Assembly (NCBI GenBank): GCA_030156895.1
Contig: JASGLP010000023.1
Span: 1-64,000 of the forward strand
Direction of reading: 5' to 3'
Origin: Eubacteriaceae bacterium
GTDB lineage: Bacteria; Bacillota; Clostridia; Eubacteriales; Eubacteriaceae
DNA length: 64,000 nucleotides
This document shows positions 45,070 to 54,344 of the stretch, in pieces. How positions within the stretch are numbered: position 1 is the stretch's first letter; the number at the start of each line of letters is the position of its first letter. The position numbers were made by a program, and so were the translations under genes. Under the pieces are notes generated by a model. That model was not told where the DNA came from, ran no database searches, and saw nothing but the letters and a program-made list of their open reading frames with translations.

Positions 45070-45351
45070 ATCCTTTATGTTTTAAACCAGGCGGGTATTC
45101 AATGCTCGGAGACCGTCAACGCCCATCAAGGTTATGTGGGTGATAAGCGGGTGTTTCGTTCAGCCAATAATGGCGTGGATCATTCGATCAAAAATTTCTA
45201 TTTTAATCTGATTAAACATGGCCAGGATACTTATATCTCTGAGCCCTATGTGTCAATGGCTACTGGTCATCTCTGCGTTACCTATTCCCGGGTCTTTAAT
45301 CTGACCAATGGCAAATACGTACTTTGTGTGAATTTCCTGCACGAGCACTAA
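45070..45351 (+). pseudogene. C-terminal half of a Cache/PDC sensor domain
   Basis: After a stop at 45067-45069 the frame reads NQAGIQCSETVNAHQGYVGD, KRVFRSANNGVDHSIKNFYF and YISEPYVSMATGHLCVTYSR, then KYVLCVNFLHEH and stop. EPY(I/V)S-x-ATG-x-LCVT is characteristic of stand-alone PDC/Cache sensor domains. The N-terminal half is present only as shifted scraps (LAQKCYES near 45050). A GTG at 45136 could start a 71-residue product but has no site. Confidence 0.65.
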
Positions 45352-45360
45352 ATTAAAAAA

Positions 45361-45385
45361 CCTTGCTTTGTGCAAGGCTTTTTTT
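45361..45385. terminator. Bidirectional terminator
   Basis: CCTTGC / GCAAGG stem with TTTGT loop, A-run before and T-run after, between the Cache remnant (plus) and the glgP remnant (minus). Confidence 0.8.
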
Positions 45386-45799
45386 ATTACAGGGTTTCCC
45401 AACTATCTCGCTGATAGTCGCGGATGGCTCGGTCGCTGGAAAAGAGGCCGCAGCGAGCGACATTGTTTAAGGACATGCAAACCAGGTTTGCGGATTTTGA
45501 TAAGCCGATAAGACTTGCTGATGGCTATTAGCATAGTCATCAAAATCTTTTAGGACAAAATAATGATCATTGTGGAGTAGCAGTGAATCATAAATAGCCT
45601 GAAAGTTTGAAAACTTGCCTAAGGTCGAATCAATCAGTTGGTTCATAATCCGTTGCAGGCGGGCATCATTCTTATAAACATCCAGGGAATGATAGCTTCC
45701 GCTGGCATAGTAATGTGCGACTTCCTCAGCAGACAGACCAAAGGTAAAGATATTTTCGGCACCGACAGATTCAAAAATTTCAATATTGGCACCATCCAT

Positions 45800-47321
45800 T
45801 AAAATGGACCCTAAAGAATGGACACTAAAATAAAGTCTCCCTCTTTAGGGGCTATTTTGTTATACTCAAATCAAAACACAGTCAGTGGGCTTGAAGTGGC
45901 TTCTTCATGATAACCCAGTGTATATTGACTATCAAAAGTCGCTGTCGCTTCTTCTTTTGACAGTCAATACACACTGAGTCACGCTATTCGCCAACTTCAT
46001 CAAGCCCGTTCCATACTTCACGTTCACACTATGCAGAAAGGGTGCTACTTATGACGAAACGAACATTTACACATGAACAGATACAAACACTTGCATCTAA
46101 TCCTTATGTCAAAAGAGTAGATTTGATCCGGAAGTACTGGGTGAGTACAGAATGAAATCATTCGCCAAGAAATGGCGAAATAAGTATCGTGAACACGGGG
46201 TGTCCGCTCTAAAAGATACACGGGTTGAAAACTTAGGCCGCCCTAGAAAATCTGTCTTAACGCCAGAACAACAGATCGAGAAGTTACAATCGAAGATCAC
46301 GCTTTTGGAAGAAGAGAATAATCTGTTAAAAAAATCAGAATGGAGCGAAAGGAGGCAAGAAAGAAGCGAACGTCCAAGTGATGTTTTCGAACGTATCCAT
46401 CACATGAAAACAAATGGATCCTATACAGGAACGATTGTTGATGCGTGTGATCTACTAGGTGTGTCGCGTTCTGGCTACTACAATTACCTCAACAGCGCTG
46501 ATCAAAGGGAAGCAAATGAAACGATGGATCTCATGTGGAAAAAGCAAATTGAACAAGCTTATCATTACCGCAAATATGATAAAGGATCTCGTAGCATCGT
46601 CATGTACTTCAATAACAAGTTAAAGATTATCGTGAATCGTAAAAAGGTTCAGAGACTTATGCGAAAGTATTCGATTATTTGCCCCATTCGCAAAGCGAAT
46701 CCATACAAACGCATGGCAAAAGCAACGAAAGAGCACTGTACCGTCGAAAACAAACTCAAGCGTCAGTTTGATCAAGGTGTCAGTAAGAAAGTTTTATTGA
46801 CGGACATCACGTATTTACCTGGAGCCAACGGGTTCATGGGTTATTTGTCGACGATAAAAGATGGCGCAACAAAGGAAATTCTCGCTTACTATGTTTCAGA
46901 TAATTTGAAAATAGATATTTCACTAAATACGATTGATCAACTCATGCATGCCCATGGTCATGCCTTGCATGAGGAAGCCTTTGTCCATTCAGATCAAGGC
47001 GTTCATTACACGAGCCCAAAATTCCATAAGAAATTAGCCGCTAATAACCTTGGACAATCTATGTCACGAAGAGGTAACTGTTGGGACAATGCACCTCAGG
47101 AATCATTCTTCGGCCACTTAAAAGATGATATGAACTATCATCACTGTAAAAATATTCATGAATTACGTGCTGTCGTTGATGATTATATTGATTATTATAA
47201 TCATGAGCGTGGTCAATGGAACCTAAAAAAATTGCCCCCTGTTAGTTACAGAGAGCAATATTTATTAGATGTTTCATGAGAGCCTTTTTTTAAATGTCCT
47301 TGACAAAGGGTCCACATTACA
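45800..47321 (+). mobile_element. IS3-family insertion sequence with 3-bp target duplication
   Basis: About 1522 bp. The ends TAAAATGGACCCT (45800) and, inverted, TAATGTGGACCCT (47321) are imperfect terminal repeats. The glgP sequence on both sides shares CAT (45797-45799 and 47322-47324), a 3-bp target duplication as expected for IS3; joining the flanks restores the phosphorylase sequence. A first ORF (MTKRTFTHEQIQTLASNPYV, ATG at 46051) is cut by an internal deletion and shift at about 46112, after which the expected FDPEVLGEYRM continues in another frame. This copy is probably inactive. Confidence 0.9.
46152..47279 (+). CDS. IS3-family transposase (orfA tail fused to orfB)
   Basis: 375 residues. 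N-terminal basic and coiled-coil part (PRKSVLTPEQQIEKLQSKIT, EEENNLLKK) corresponds to the end of OrfA; the catalytic part has the rve/DDE residues in LLTDITYLPG, HSDQGVHYTS and APQESFFGHLKDD. OrfA and OrfB lie in one frame here. The N-terminal helix-turn-helix of OrfA is separated upstream by a deletion and frame change, so although the catalytic domain is intact the full transposase cannot be made from the ATG at 46051. Confidence 0.85.
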   Translation: MKSFAKKWRNKYREHGVSALKDTRVENLGRPRKSVLTPEQQIEKLQSKITLLEEENNLLKKSEWSERRQERSERPSDVFERIHHMKTNGSYTGTIVDACDLLGVSRSGYYNYLNSADQREANETMDLMWKKQIEQAYHYRKYDKGSRSIVMYFNNKLKIIVNRKKVQRLMRKYSIICPIRKANPYKRMAKATKEHCTVENKLKRQFDQGVSKKVLLTDITYLPGANGFMGYLSTIKDGATKEILAYYVSDNLKIDISLNTIDQLMHAHGHALHEEAFVHSDQGVHYTSPKFHKKLAANNLGQSMSRRGNCWDNAPQESFFGHLKDDMNYHHCKNIHELRAVVDDYIDYYNHERGQWNLKKLPPVSYREQYLLDVS

Positions 47322-48440
47322 TAGTACCTAGGGTGACTGCTCCGTTCATCATAAATTTCATATTGCCGGTGCCGGATGCTTCTTTACCGGCAGTGGAGAT
47401 TTGCTCGGAAATATTGGCAGCAGGATAGATGATTTCTCCTAGCGAGACATTAAAATTAGCCAGAAAAACGACCTTTAAATAGGGGCTGACGATCGGATCA
47501 TTATTGACCAGATTAGCGATAGCATTGATCAGCCTGATAATCTCTTTGGCAAAATAATAACCAGGTGCTGCTTTGCCAGCAAAGATAAAGGTTCGCGGGT
47601 GAACGCTTTGCCGCGGAATTGATCATCATTGGGATAAAGTACCTGACTGATGGCTTCAGCCTCAGATTTATGCCGAACTGCGTCAAGAAACTGGCCTTCG
47701 TTAAAGCACGAGAGATCAAAGGATTCCATGGGCTCAGCACTCCACAGGCGTAGGGAGTTAACGGTCTTATTGCGATAGCCTTTAACCGGGATATCATATG
47801 GCATCGCCCGGATTGCCTCATAGTCATCGTAAACAAAGGTCAACTGACCGTTGATCTTTTCCGAGTGAACACGGCCATAGTATTTGATAATCACCGATTC
47901 CTTAGGCTTTTTAATCTCAAAGGGGTAACCATGTTCCAGCCAGTTATCAGCCACCTCGACTTGTTCACCGTTAATGAGCAGTTGTTTAAATAATCCATGT
48001 TTATAGTGAATGCCATTGCCGTGGAAAGGGAAACCCAGGGTTGCCGACGATTCCAGAAAGCAGGCCATCAGCCGACCTAGTCCGCCGTTTCCCAGGCCGG
48101 GGTCGGCTTCCTGATCAAGAATATTGGTGTAATCAAGCCCCAGATCCGAAAATACGGTTTTGACGACTGGCACCAGATCAAGGCTGGCCAAATAGGATTT
48201 TAAAAGCCGGCCAATCAGAAACTCGATTGAAAACAGATAAACCCGCTTGTGGGGGTTAGAAGCATACTGGGAAGAGGTAGAGGCCCAGTAAGCAGCGGTT
48301 TTTTCCATGACCATTTCGCTTAAGGCGGTATATTGTTCAAGCGGCGAAGATTCCTCCAGGCATTCACCGGAGACTTCGGCAATTTTCTGCAGAAATTCAT
48401 TTTTAAAATTCTCGATTACCGAGGGAGAAATTTCTTTCAT

Positions 48441-48766
48441 AGCGCTTCCTTTCCGTACTGAGTGGCAAATCAGGACAAGTGAGATTCCATAAAAACTTTT
48501 TACTCCGTCAGAAAAAAACTAACAGCTCAAAAGAAAAAAGGCGCCGGTCGGGCACCTCAGACTAAAGACAAAGTATATTTAAACACCTGAGCACCGACAA
48601 TTGGCTTTTCAGCTGTCTGCCTCGGGGCGAACAGTTGCCGCGAAATGCTGTTGATTAGCACTTTCAAATTAGGCAACTGTACGAATCCGCGTGCAGACTG
48701 CGAAATCCAATTGGTCGGTGCGGAGTTTGTTTACGCACTGAGGCGCTGGTCGAGCACCTTTCAGTA
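48441..48766. other. Spacer of the glycogen cluster with hairpin element A
   Basis: Contains element copy A (48583-48734) framed by a 19-bp direct repeat, AGGCGCCGGTCGGGCACCT at 48539-48557 and AGGCGCTGGTCGAGCACCT at 48741-48759 (two mismatches). No ORF. Confidence 0.7.
48583..48734 (+). repeat. Dispersed ~150-bp hairpin element, copy A
   Basis: Ends CACCGAC-AATTGG and CCAATT-GGTCGGTG pair with each other; inside them GTCTGC pairs with GCAGAC, then ACAGTTGCC with GGCAACTGT, then GAAATGCT with AGCACTTTC. The whole element folds as one long imperfect hairpin. About 90% or more identical to copy B (56843-56993) in opposite orientation, and to the ends of copy C. Confidence 0.88.
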
Positions 48767-50653
48767 TTATTCGGCGGGAATCCGTTTTTGTGGTGACAAA
48801 AGGATAATGTGAGCGGATAGGGGGTTGAGAACCAGCGGATTAAGGGCGATCTTTTGACCAGTGATCAGATCAAGGCCGTCAAAATCGATGAATTCAGGAT
48901 GTTTAAAGAGGTGAACCGCCTTTACATTACGGTTAAAAAGGCAGAGGCAATGGTGATCCTGGTCTTTGCGCTCAAAACAGAAAACGTCGTCGCCGGTTTC
49001 CAGTGGATTCCAGGACCCCTTTTGAAAGACGGGAAAATCCTGGCGTAGCTTTGTGATTTGCCGGTACCAGTCCAAAAGCTCCTGATCTTCCCGACCCCAG
49101 GGATAGGTACAACGGTTAAAGGGATCTTCAAAGCCCTGGATACCGGCTTCGTCACCATAGTAGATGCAGGGCACACCGGGGAAGGTCATCTGCAGCAGGC
49201 TGATCAGCTTCAGACGTTTGCGGCCAAGTTCAAGCTGTTCAGGTTCCAGGCAGTAGTGTTCGCGCTCGGCGTCCCGGCAGTATTCGAAGGCTTCGCCGAG
49301 AACCGTTAAAATGCGGCGGCGGTCGTGGGAGCCGATCAGATTCATATTACTCATAAACTGTTCCTGGGGATAATGTTCAGCCAGAGACATCATGGTTCGG
49401 CTGGCTGATCGGGCACTGGTGGTACCCAGGAAAAAATCGATAAAGGTTTCCCGGAAGGGATAGTTCATGACCGAATCCAGCTCGAAGCCATTTAGATAGG
49501 TGCGCAGTTCATCATAGGCGATTTTTCGCGATGCGTCCTCCCAGACTTCGCCCAGTAAAAGGCTGTCTTCATTTTCTTCCATCATGGCCTGCTTAAGACC
49601 GCTAATAAAGGCATCAGGCAATTCGTCGGCAACATCCAGCCGCCAACCGGAAGCACCTGCTTTAAGCCAGTAACGGATGACAGAGTCAGGATCTTTAAAA
49701 ATGTATTTTTGGAATTCCGGGTTCATCTCATCGGTGTTGGGCATATTTTCAACCCCCCACCAGCAGGCGTATTCGCAGGGGTAATCAGTAAAGGTAAACC
49801 AGTCGAAATAGGGCGACTCTTCCGATTGAAAAGCGCCAACACTGTCATAATGATCGTAGCGGTTGAAGTAACGGCTGTCATCCCCAGTATGGCTGAAAAC
49901 CCCATCGAGGATAATGCGGATCTCCCGTTTGCGACATTCAGACACCAAAGTGCGAAAGCTCTCGAGGTTCCCGAGAATCGGATCGATTGCCATATAGTCA
50001 CCGGTATCATAACGATGATTGCTTTTAGCTTTGAAAATGGGGTTGAGATAGAGGATGGTGACGTTCAGACTTTTTAAATAATCCAGCTTTTCGGTGATGC
50101 CGGAGAGGGTGCCGCCAAAAAAGTCCCAGTATTCGATCTCGCCTTTTTTGTTTTTAAAGTAGTGGGGACAGTCGGACCAGTTGGGATGGAGCATGGCATC
50201 GTTAGGGAAGCTGGCCAGGTCAAAATCCGGTCCGCGGTTAAAACGATCGGGAAAAATCTGATACATAAGACCTTCTTTATACCAGTCAGGACTTTTGCGC
50301 TTGGGATCATAGATGGTGATCTGGTAGGAAGACGCTTTTTCGGTATAAATCTGGCCGATTCCGCCTAAACCATCAGGTTTAGTGCCATAGATATAGCTTT
50401 TGCCCTTTCGATTAAATTCAAAATCATACCAGAGCAGTCCGGGTTCATCAGGAACCCGGATTTTAATGGCATAAAAATTGGAGTAATCGGTGGGATTCAT
50501 GGGGTAGGATGTTTCAATGTCGTTAAAATAGGTGCGCAAACGCACATTTAAAAGATCGGAACCAAAAACTTTAATGGTCACCATGGAATTGACGGGGACA
50601 GCACCAAAAGGACACCGATATTCGGAAATAAACGAATTATGTATAAAGTTCAT
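48767..50653 (-). CDS. GH13 alpha-glucanase (neopullulanase/cyclomaltodextrinase-like)
   Basis: 628 residues. N-terminal ~120-residue beta domain, then the GH13 barrel: LYLNPIFKAKSNHRYDTGDY, ILDGVFSHTGDD, the nucleophile in GWRLDVADELP (~340), the acid/base in LLLGEVWEDA (~368) and the third acid in IGSHDRRR (~442); a C-terminal beta domain follows. It probably trims alpha-glucan or maltodextrin inside the cell, as no signal peptide is present. It overlaps the 3' end of glgA by 17 bases and closes the glycogen operon. Confidence 0.93.
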   Translation of the reverse strand: MNFIHNSFISEYRCPFGAVPVNSMVTIKVFGSDLLNVRLRTYFNDIETSYPMNPTDYSNFYAIKIRVPDEPGLLWYDFEFNRKGKSYIYGTKPDGLGGIGQIYTEKASSYQITIYDPKRKSPDWYKEGLMYQIFPDRFNRGPDFDLASFPNDAMLHPNWSDCPHYFKNKKGEIEYWDFFGGTLSGITEKLDYLKSLNVTILYLNPIFKAKSNHRYDTGDYMAIDPILGNLESFRTLVSECRKREIRIILDGVFSHTGDDSRYFNRYDHYDSVGAFQSEESPYFDWFTFTDYPCEYACWWGVENMPNTDEMNPEFQKYIFKDPDSVIRYWLKAGASGWRLDVADELPDAFISGLKQAMMEENEDSLLLGEVWEDASRKIAYDELRTYLNGFELDSVMNYPFRETFIDFFLGTTSARSASRTMMSLAEHYPQEQFMSNMNLIGSHDRRRILTVLGEAFEYCRDAEREHYCLEPEQLELGRKRLKLISLLQMTFPGVPCIYYGDEAGIQGFEDPFNRCTYPWGREDQELLDWYRQITKLRQDFPVFQKGSWNPLETGDDVFCFERKDQDHHCLCLFNRNVKAVHLFKHPEFIDFDGLDLITGQKIALNPLVLNPLSAHIILLSPQKRIPAE

Positions 50654-52076
50654 GATACTCAGCTTCCTTTAAGTTGCGATAGTGGGTCAGATAAACCTGC
50701 GCTGAATTCTCCCAGTTAAAGCGGGAATTAAAGGCGTTATCGGTGATTTTTTCGAACAGACCACGGTCGTTGTGATAAATATTGACCGCATTCTGGATTG
50801 TAAACAGCATGTCATGGGCATTGTAGTTTAAAAAGGTAAAGCCGTTGCCGATGCCGGTGTTGGGGTCAAACTGGGAGACAGTATCCTTTAATCCGCCGGT
50901 TTCTCTGACAATTGGAACTGAGCCATAGCGCATGGCAATCATTTGCGAAAGGCCACAGGGTTCAAATTTGGAAGGCATCAAAAAGAGATCACTGGCAGCA
51001 TAAATGCGACGGGACAAGGGATCATCAAATTCGATTCGCGTCACCATTTTATCGGGATAATTATAAGCCACGCTGTTGAGTAGATTTTCATAATTGGCAT
51101 CGCCGGTGCCGAGGACGACAAACTGAATATCCAGCTGCAGGATCTCATGAATGACGTTGGCCACCAGATCCAGACCCTTTTGTTCGATCAGGCGATTGAC
51201 CATGGCAATCATCGGGACATCGGGACGCACGGGCAGATTTAAATATTCCTGCAGGTCTTTTTTGTTGGCCGCTTTGTTGCCGTTGGGTTCGGAAAAAGGA
51301 ACAAAGAGGGCGGAATCGGTGGCTGAATTATAGACAGAGCCGTCAATGCCGTTTAAAATCCCGATTTCCTTGGCCCCAATACTTCTGATGACCCCGTCCA
51401 GGCCTTCCCCGTAATAAGGATCTTTGAGTTCGTGGGCATAGGTGGGACTGACCGTTGTCACCAGGTCGGAGGCATAGAGGGCACCCTTCATCAGGTTTAA
51501 TTTACCATAAAACTCCATGTCATTGGGCAGAAAACCCAGATGTAAAAACTGGTTGATATCATCAAAGCCATAGATGCCCTGATATTTCATGTTGTGGATG
51601 GTAAAGACTGTTTTCAGCTTGGGAAAAGCCGTCCGATACTGGTGTTTTAAGAGATAGGGGACAGCGGCAGTTTCCCAGTCATGGCAATGCAGAATGTCCG
51701 GTTCAAAGCCCAGGGATGACAGTGATTCCAGGGCGGCCCGGGAAAAGAAGGTAAAGCGTTCGCCATCGTCGTAATAACCGTAGAGCTCGGGTCGCCGGAA
51801 AAAGTATTCATTATCAATAAAATAATACTTTACCCCTTCATGCTCACCGGTCAGGATGCCGCAATAATAGTCTTTGCCGTCCATTTGAACGTAAAAATGA
51901 TGATGATAGTGAATGTTTTTTTCCAGCAGATTCGGAATTGATCCGTAGTTGGGAATCATCACCCGGACATCTACATCCTTGCCAAAGGATTTTGGCAGGG
52001 CGCCGACAACATCGGCAAGTCCACCGGTTTTGGCAAAGGGATAGGCTTCGGAGGCAATAAATAAAACTTTTAACAT
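50637..52076 (-). CDS. glgA: Glycogen synthase (ADP-glucose), GT5
   Basis: 479 residues, typical length. KTGGLADVVGALPKSF at the N-terminus binds ADP-glucose; VNRLIEQKGLDLV and MPSKFEPCGLSQMIAMRYGS with TGGLKDTV form the C-terminal GT-B half with the catalytic Glu region. It extends alpha-1,4-glucan chains. It starts immediately after the glgD stop and overlaps the GH13 gene downstream. Confidence 0.97.
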   Translation of the reverse strand: MLKVLFIASEAYPFAKTGGLADVVGALPKSFGKDVDVRVMIPNYGSIPNLLEKNIHYHHHFYVQMDGKDYYCGILTGEHEGVKYYFIDNEYFFRRPELYGYYDDGERFTFFSRAALESLSSLGFEPDILHCHDWETAAVPYLLKHQYRTAFPKLKTVFTIHNMKYQGIYGFDDINQFLHLGFLPNDMEFYGKLNLMKGALYASDLVTTVSPTYAHELKDPYYGEGLDGVIRSIGAKEIGILNGIDGSVYNSATDSALFVPFSEPNGNKAANKKDLQEYLNLPVRPDVPMIAMVNRLIEQKGLDLVANVIHEILQLDIQFVVLGTGDANYENLLNSVAYNYPDKMVTRIEFDDPLSRRIYAASDLFLMPSKFEPCGLSQMIAMRYGSVPIVRETGGLKDTVSQFDPNTGIGNGFTFLNYNAHDMLFTIQNAVNIYHNDRGLFEKITDNAFNSRFNWENSAQVYLTHYRNLKEAEYHELYT

Positions 52077-53189
52077 TTAAATCACCGTTCCTTTCTTAAT
52101 AACGATGGGTGAATCGGGCTTGCCGATCAGGGATGTGTTATCACTGATTATGGTATCCTTATCCATCACCACATAGTTGAGTATGGTGTTCTTTCCGATC
52201 TGACAATGCTGCATCAGAATGGAGTTTTGTACCTTGGAATTTTTATCGATTTCAGTATCTCTGAAAATGATGGAGCGCGAAACGGCACCATCAATGCTGC
52301 AGCCGCTGCCGATAATCGAGCTTGAGACCTTTGATGGATCATTGAAGTAAGTGGGATGATTATCCTTGATTTTAGTATAGATAGGGTTATCATCGCGGAA
52401 AAGATCCTGGATGACTTCATATTCCAGCAGATCCATGCTGGCATTGACATAATTACTTAAGGTATGGATACGTTTAATATAAGTGCTATGATTAAAACCC
52501 AAAATTTTTAATACATCCATATTTGACAGAACCATATCGATTAAATCCCAGTCTCCACTGCGGTCACTGAAGTCCAGAAACTGGAGCAGGACGCTTTTTT
52601 TGATGATCAGCATTTCAGCAAAGAAGAAGGGGGTGCGACGTGTGCTGCGGTAATAGATGTTGGTAATTTTATCGTCTTCCAGATTCAGACAAAGGTCATC
52701 GTCGCGAAACTGATACTTGCCATGATCCTTTTTATAAATCATGGTAATATCAGCATCATTTTTTTGATGAGCGGCAAAAACCTCCCGGAAATTATAGGAA
52801 GTAACCAGGTTGGGGGTTGCCAGAATCACGTGGTCGGCATTACTGTTTTCCAGAAAGATCCGGTTATTGATAAGGTTGCGCAAATTAATCTTGATAAAAC
52901 TGCCAATCCGGGAATTACTGGAACCAGTCAGGATACTTAAATCCTGAGTTTTACGACTCAACGACCATTCCTTGCCGGTACCCAGATGATCCACCAGTGA
53001 GCTGTATTTGTGACTGCCGATGACGCCGATCTGGGTAATGCCGGAGTTGACAAAATTAGAGAGCATAAAGTCAATCAGCCGGTATCGGCCGCCAAAGGGA
53101 AGGGTACTTAAGCTGCGATGCTCAAGAAAGTTTTTCAGGGTGGTGTCTTCACCATCAACATTCAGGATAATACCTAATACATTTTTCAT
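52077..53189 (-). CDS. glgD: GlgD subunit of glucose-1-phosphate adenylyltransferase
   Basis: 370 residues, a paralogue of the adjacent glgC. It has the nucleotidyltransferase and left-handed beta-helix layout (LPFGGRYRLIDFMLSNFVNS; IGSGCSIDGAVSRSIIF near the end) but lacks the GGxGxRL-x-x-LT nucleotide loop, reading LNVDGEDTTLKNFLEHRSLS instead. In Firmicutes GlgD is the regulatory, non-catalytic partner of GlgC. It is 10 bases from glgC and directly abuts glgA. Confidence 0.95.
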   Translation of the reverse strand: MKNVLGIILNVDGEDTTLKNFLEHRSLSTLPFGGRYRLIDFMLSNFVNSGITQIGVIGSHKYSSLVDHLGTGKEWSLSRKTQDLSILTGSSNSRIGSFIKINLRNLINNRIFLENSNADHVILATPNLVTSYNFREVFAAHQKNDADITMIYKKDHGKYQFRDDDLCLNLEDDKITNIYYRSTRRTPFFFAEMLIIKKSVLLQFLDFSDRSGDWDLIDMVLSNMDVLKILGFNHSTYIKRIHTLSNYVNASMDLLEYEVIQDLFRDDNPIYTKIKDNHPTYFNDPSKVSSSIIGSGCSIDGAVSRSIIFRDTEIDKNSKVQNSILMQHCQIGKNTILNYVVMDKDTIISDNTSLIGKPDSPIVIKKGTVI

Positions 53190-53199
53190 CGCTCACCTC

Positions 53200-54321
53200 T
53201 TAGGAATTTATGACGCGGATTTCGTCTTCCGGGTTATTCTGGTTTAAATAACGTTCATGGCATTTGACTCTGGCCCGGGCACCGACGATGCAGTTTTCAA
53301 TCACGGCGCCGTCTTCGATGATGGCACCGGTATGAACGATGGAGTCGATAATTTTGGTATTGGGATGAATGACAATATCATGGGAGATGATCGAGCCTTC
53401 AACCTGACCGAAAATCATGCAGCCATCACAAATCAGACTGTTGCGAACCTTGGCGTAAGGACCTATATATTGGGGATGGCGACTGATGTTATTAGAAAAA
53501 ACATGAAAGTTTTTATCATTTAAATCAAAGTCGCAGTCGGGATCCAGGAGATCCATATTGGCCTGGTAATAGCTTTCCACCGTTCCCACATCCCGCCAGT
53601 AACCGGAAAAGGGATAGGCGAAGATCTGTTTTTTTTCGGCATGGAGATTGGGGATAATATTATGACCGAAATCATGACCGGATGTTTCATCTTCAGCATC
53701 TTCAAGCAGGGCTTTTTTAAGGACTGACCAGGTGAAAACATAGATCCCCATTGAGGCCTGGTTGCTTTGTGGTTGAGCCGGTTTTTCCTGAAATGCAAGG
53801 ATTTTCTGGTTAGCGTCCGTATTGACGATCCCAAAACGATGGGCTTCTTCCCATGCGACTTCCATGACGGCGATGGTCAGATCCGACTTTTTATCCTTAT
53901 GAAAGTTAATAATTTTGGAATAATCCATTTTATAGATATGATCGCCCGATAAAATCAGGACGTATTCCGGGCAGAAGCGGTCAATAAAATCGATATTCTG
54001 AAGGATGGCATCCGCTGTTCCCGAGTACCAGCGCCCGCCCTTTTGTCCCATATAGGGCGGCAGAATATGGGCGCCGCCGCGGTACTGATCCAGCGCCCAG
54101 GCGGAGCCATCACCGATATAGTTGTTGAGAATGTAAGGACGGTACTGGGTCAGAATGCCGACGATATCGATATCGGAATTCATACAGTTACTTAACGGAA
54201 AATCGATGATCCGGTATTTTCCGCCGAAAAAAACAGCAGGTTTGGCATTGTTGTAGGTAAGTGATCCCAGGCGGCTTCCCTGGCCGCCCGCCAGTAACAT
54301 GGCGACAGTTTCATTATTCAT
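53200..54321 (-). CDS. glgC: Glucose-1-phosphate adenylyltransferase
   Basis: 373 residues. [20 protein letters not shown] is the ATP-binding loop, [17 protein letters not shown] and [14 protein letters not shown] the sugar-phosphate and metal sites, ending in the hexapeptide beta-helix ([17 protein letters not shown]). It makes ADP-glucose, the committed donor for glycogen. Genes glgC and glgD lie together, as expected for the heteromeric enzyme. Confidence 0.97.
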   Translation of the reverse strand: MNNETVAMLLAGGQGSRLGSLTYNNAKPAVFFGGKYRIIDFPLSNCMNSDIDIVGILTQYRPYILNNYIGDGSAWALDQYRGGAHILPPYMGQKGGRWYSGTADAILQNIDFIDRFCPEYVLILSGDHIYKMDYSKIINFHKDKKSDLTIAVMEVAWEEAHRFGIVNTDANQKILAFQEKPAQPQSNQASMGIYVFTWSVLKKALLEDAEDETSGHDFGHNIIPNLHAEKKQIFAYPFSGYWRDVGTVESYYQANMDLLDPDCDFDLNDKNFHVFSNNISRHPQYIGPYAKVRNSLICDGCMIFGQVEGSIISHDIVIHPNTKIIDSIVHTGAIIEDGAVIENCIVGARARVKCHERYLNQNNPEDEIRVINS

Positions 54322-54344
54322 CTAAGTCTCCCCTCTAGTTGTTT

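Larger units (their letters stand above)
45387..48440 (-). pseudogene. glgP: Second glycogen phosphorylase gene, triply disrupted
   Basis: From ATG 48440 the first ~285 residues match glycogen phosphorylase (RVYLFSIEFLIGRLLKSYLA, QEADPGLGNGGLGRLMACFL). Near 47605 the frame jumps directly from the QFRGK region to [20 protein letters not shown] in a shifted frame: against the intact 805-residue paralogue about 900 bp are gone. The PLP-lysine segment ([15 protein letters not shown]) follows in that frame. The gene is then split inside LGTM/DGANIEIFE by an IS3-family element (45800-47321). Finally the last ~30 residues (NNVARCGLFSSDRAIRDYQR) are out of frame with the preceding part near 45477. 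No functional enzyme is possible. Confidence 0.93.
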
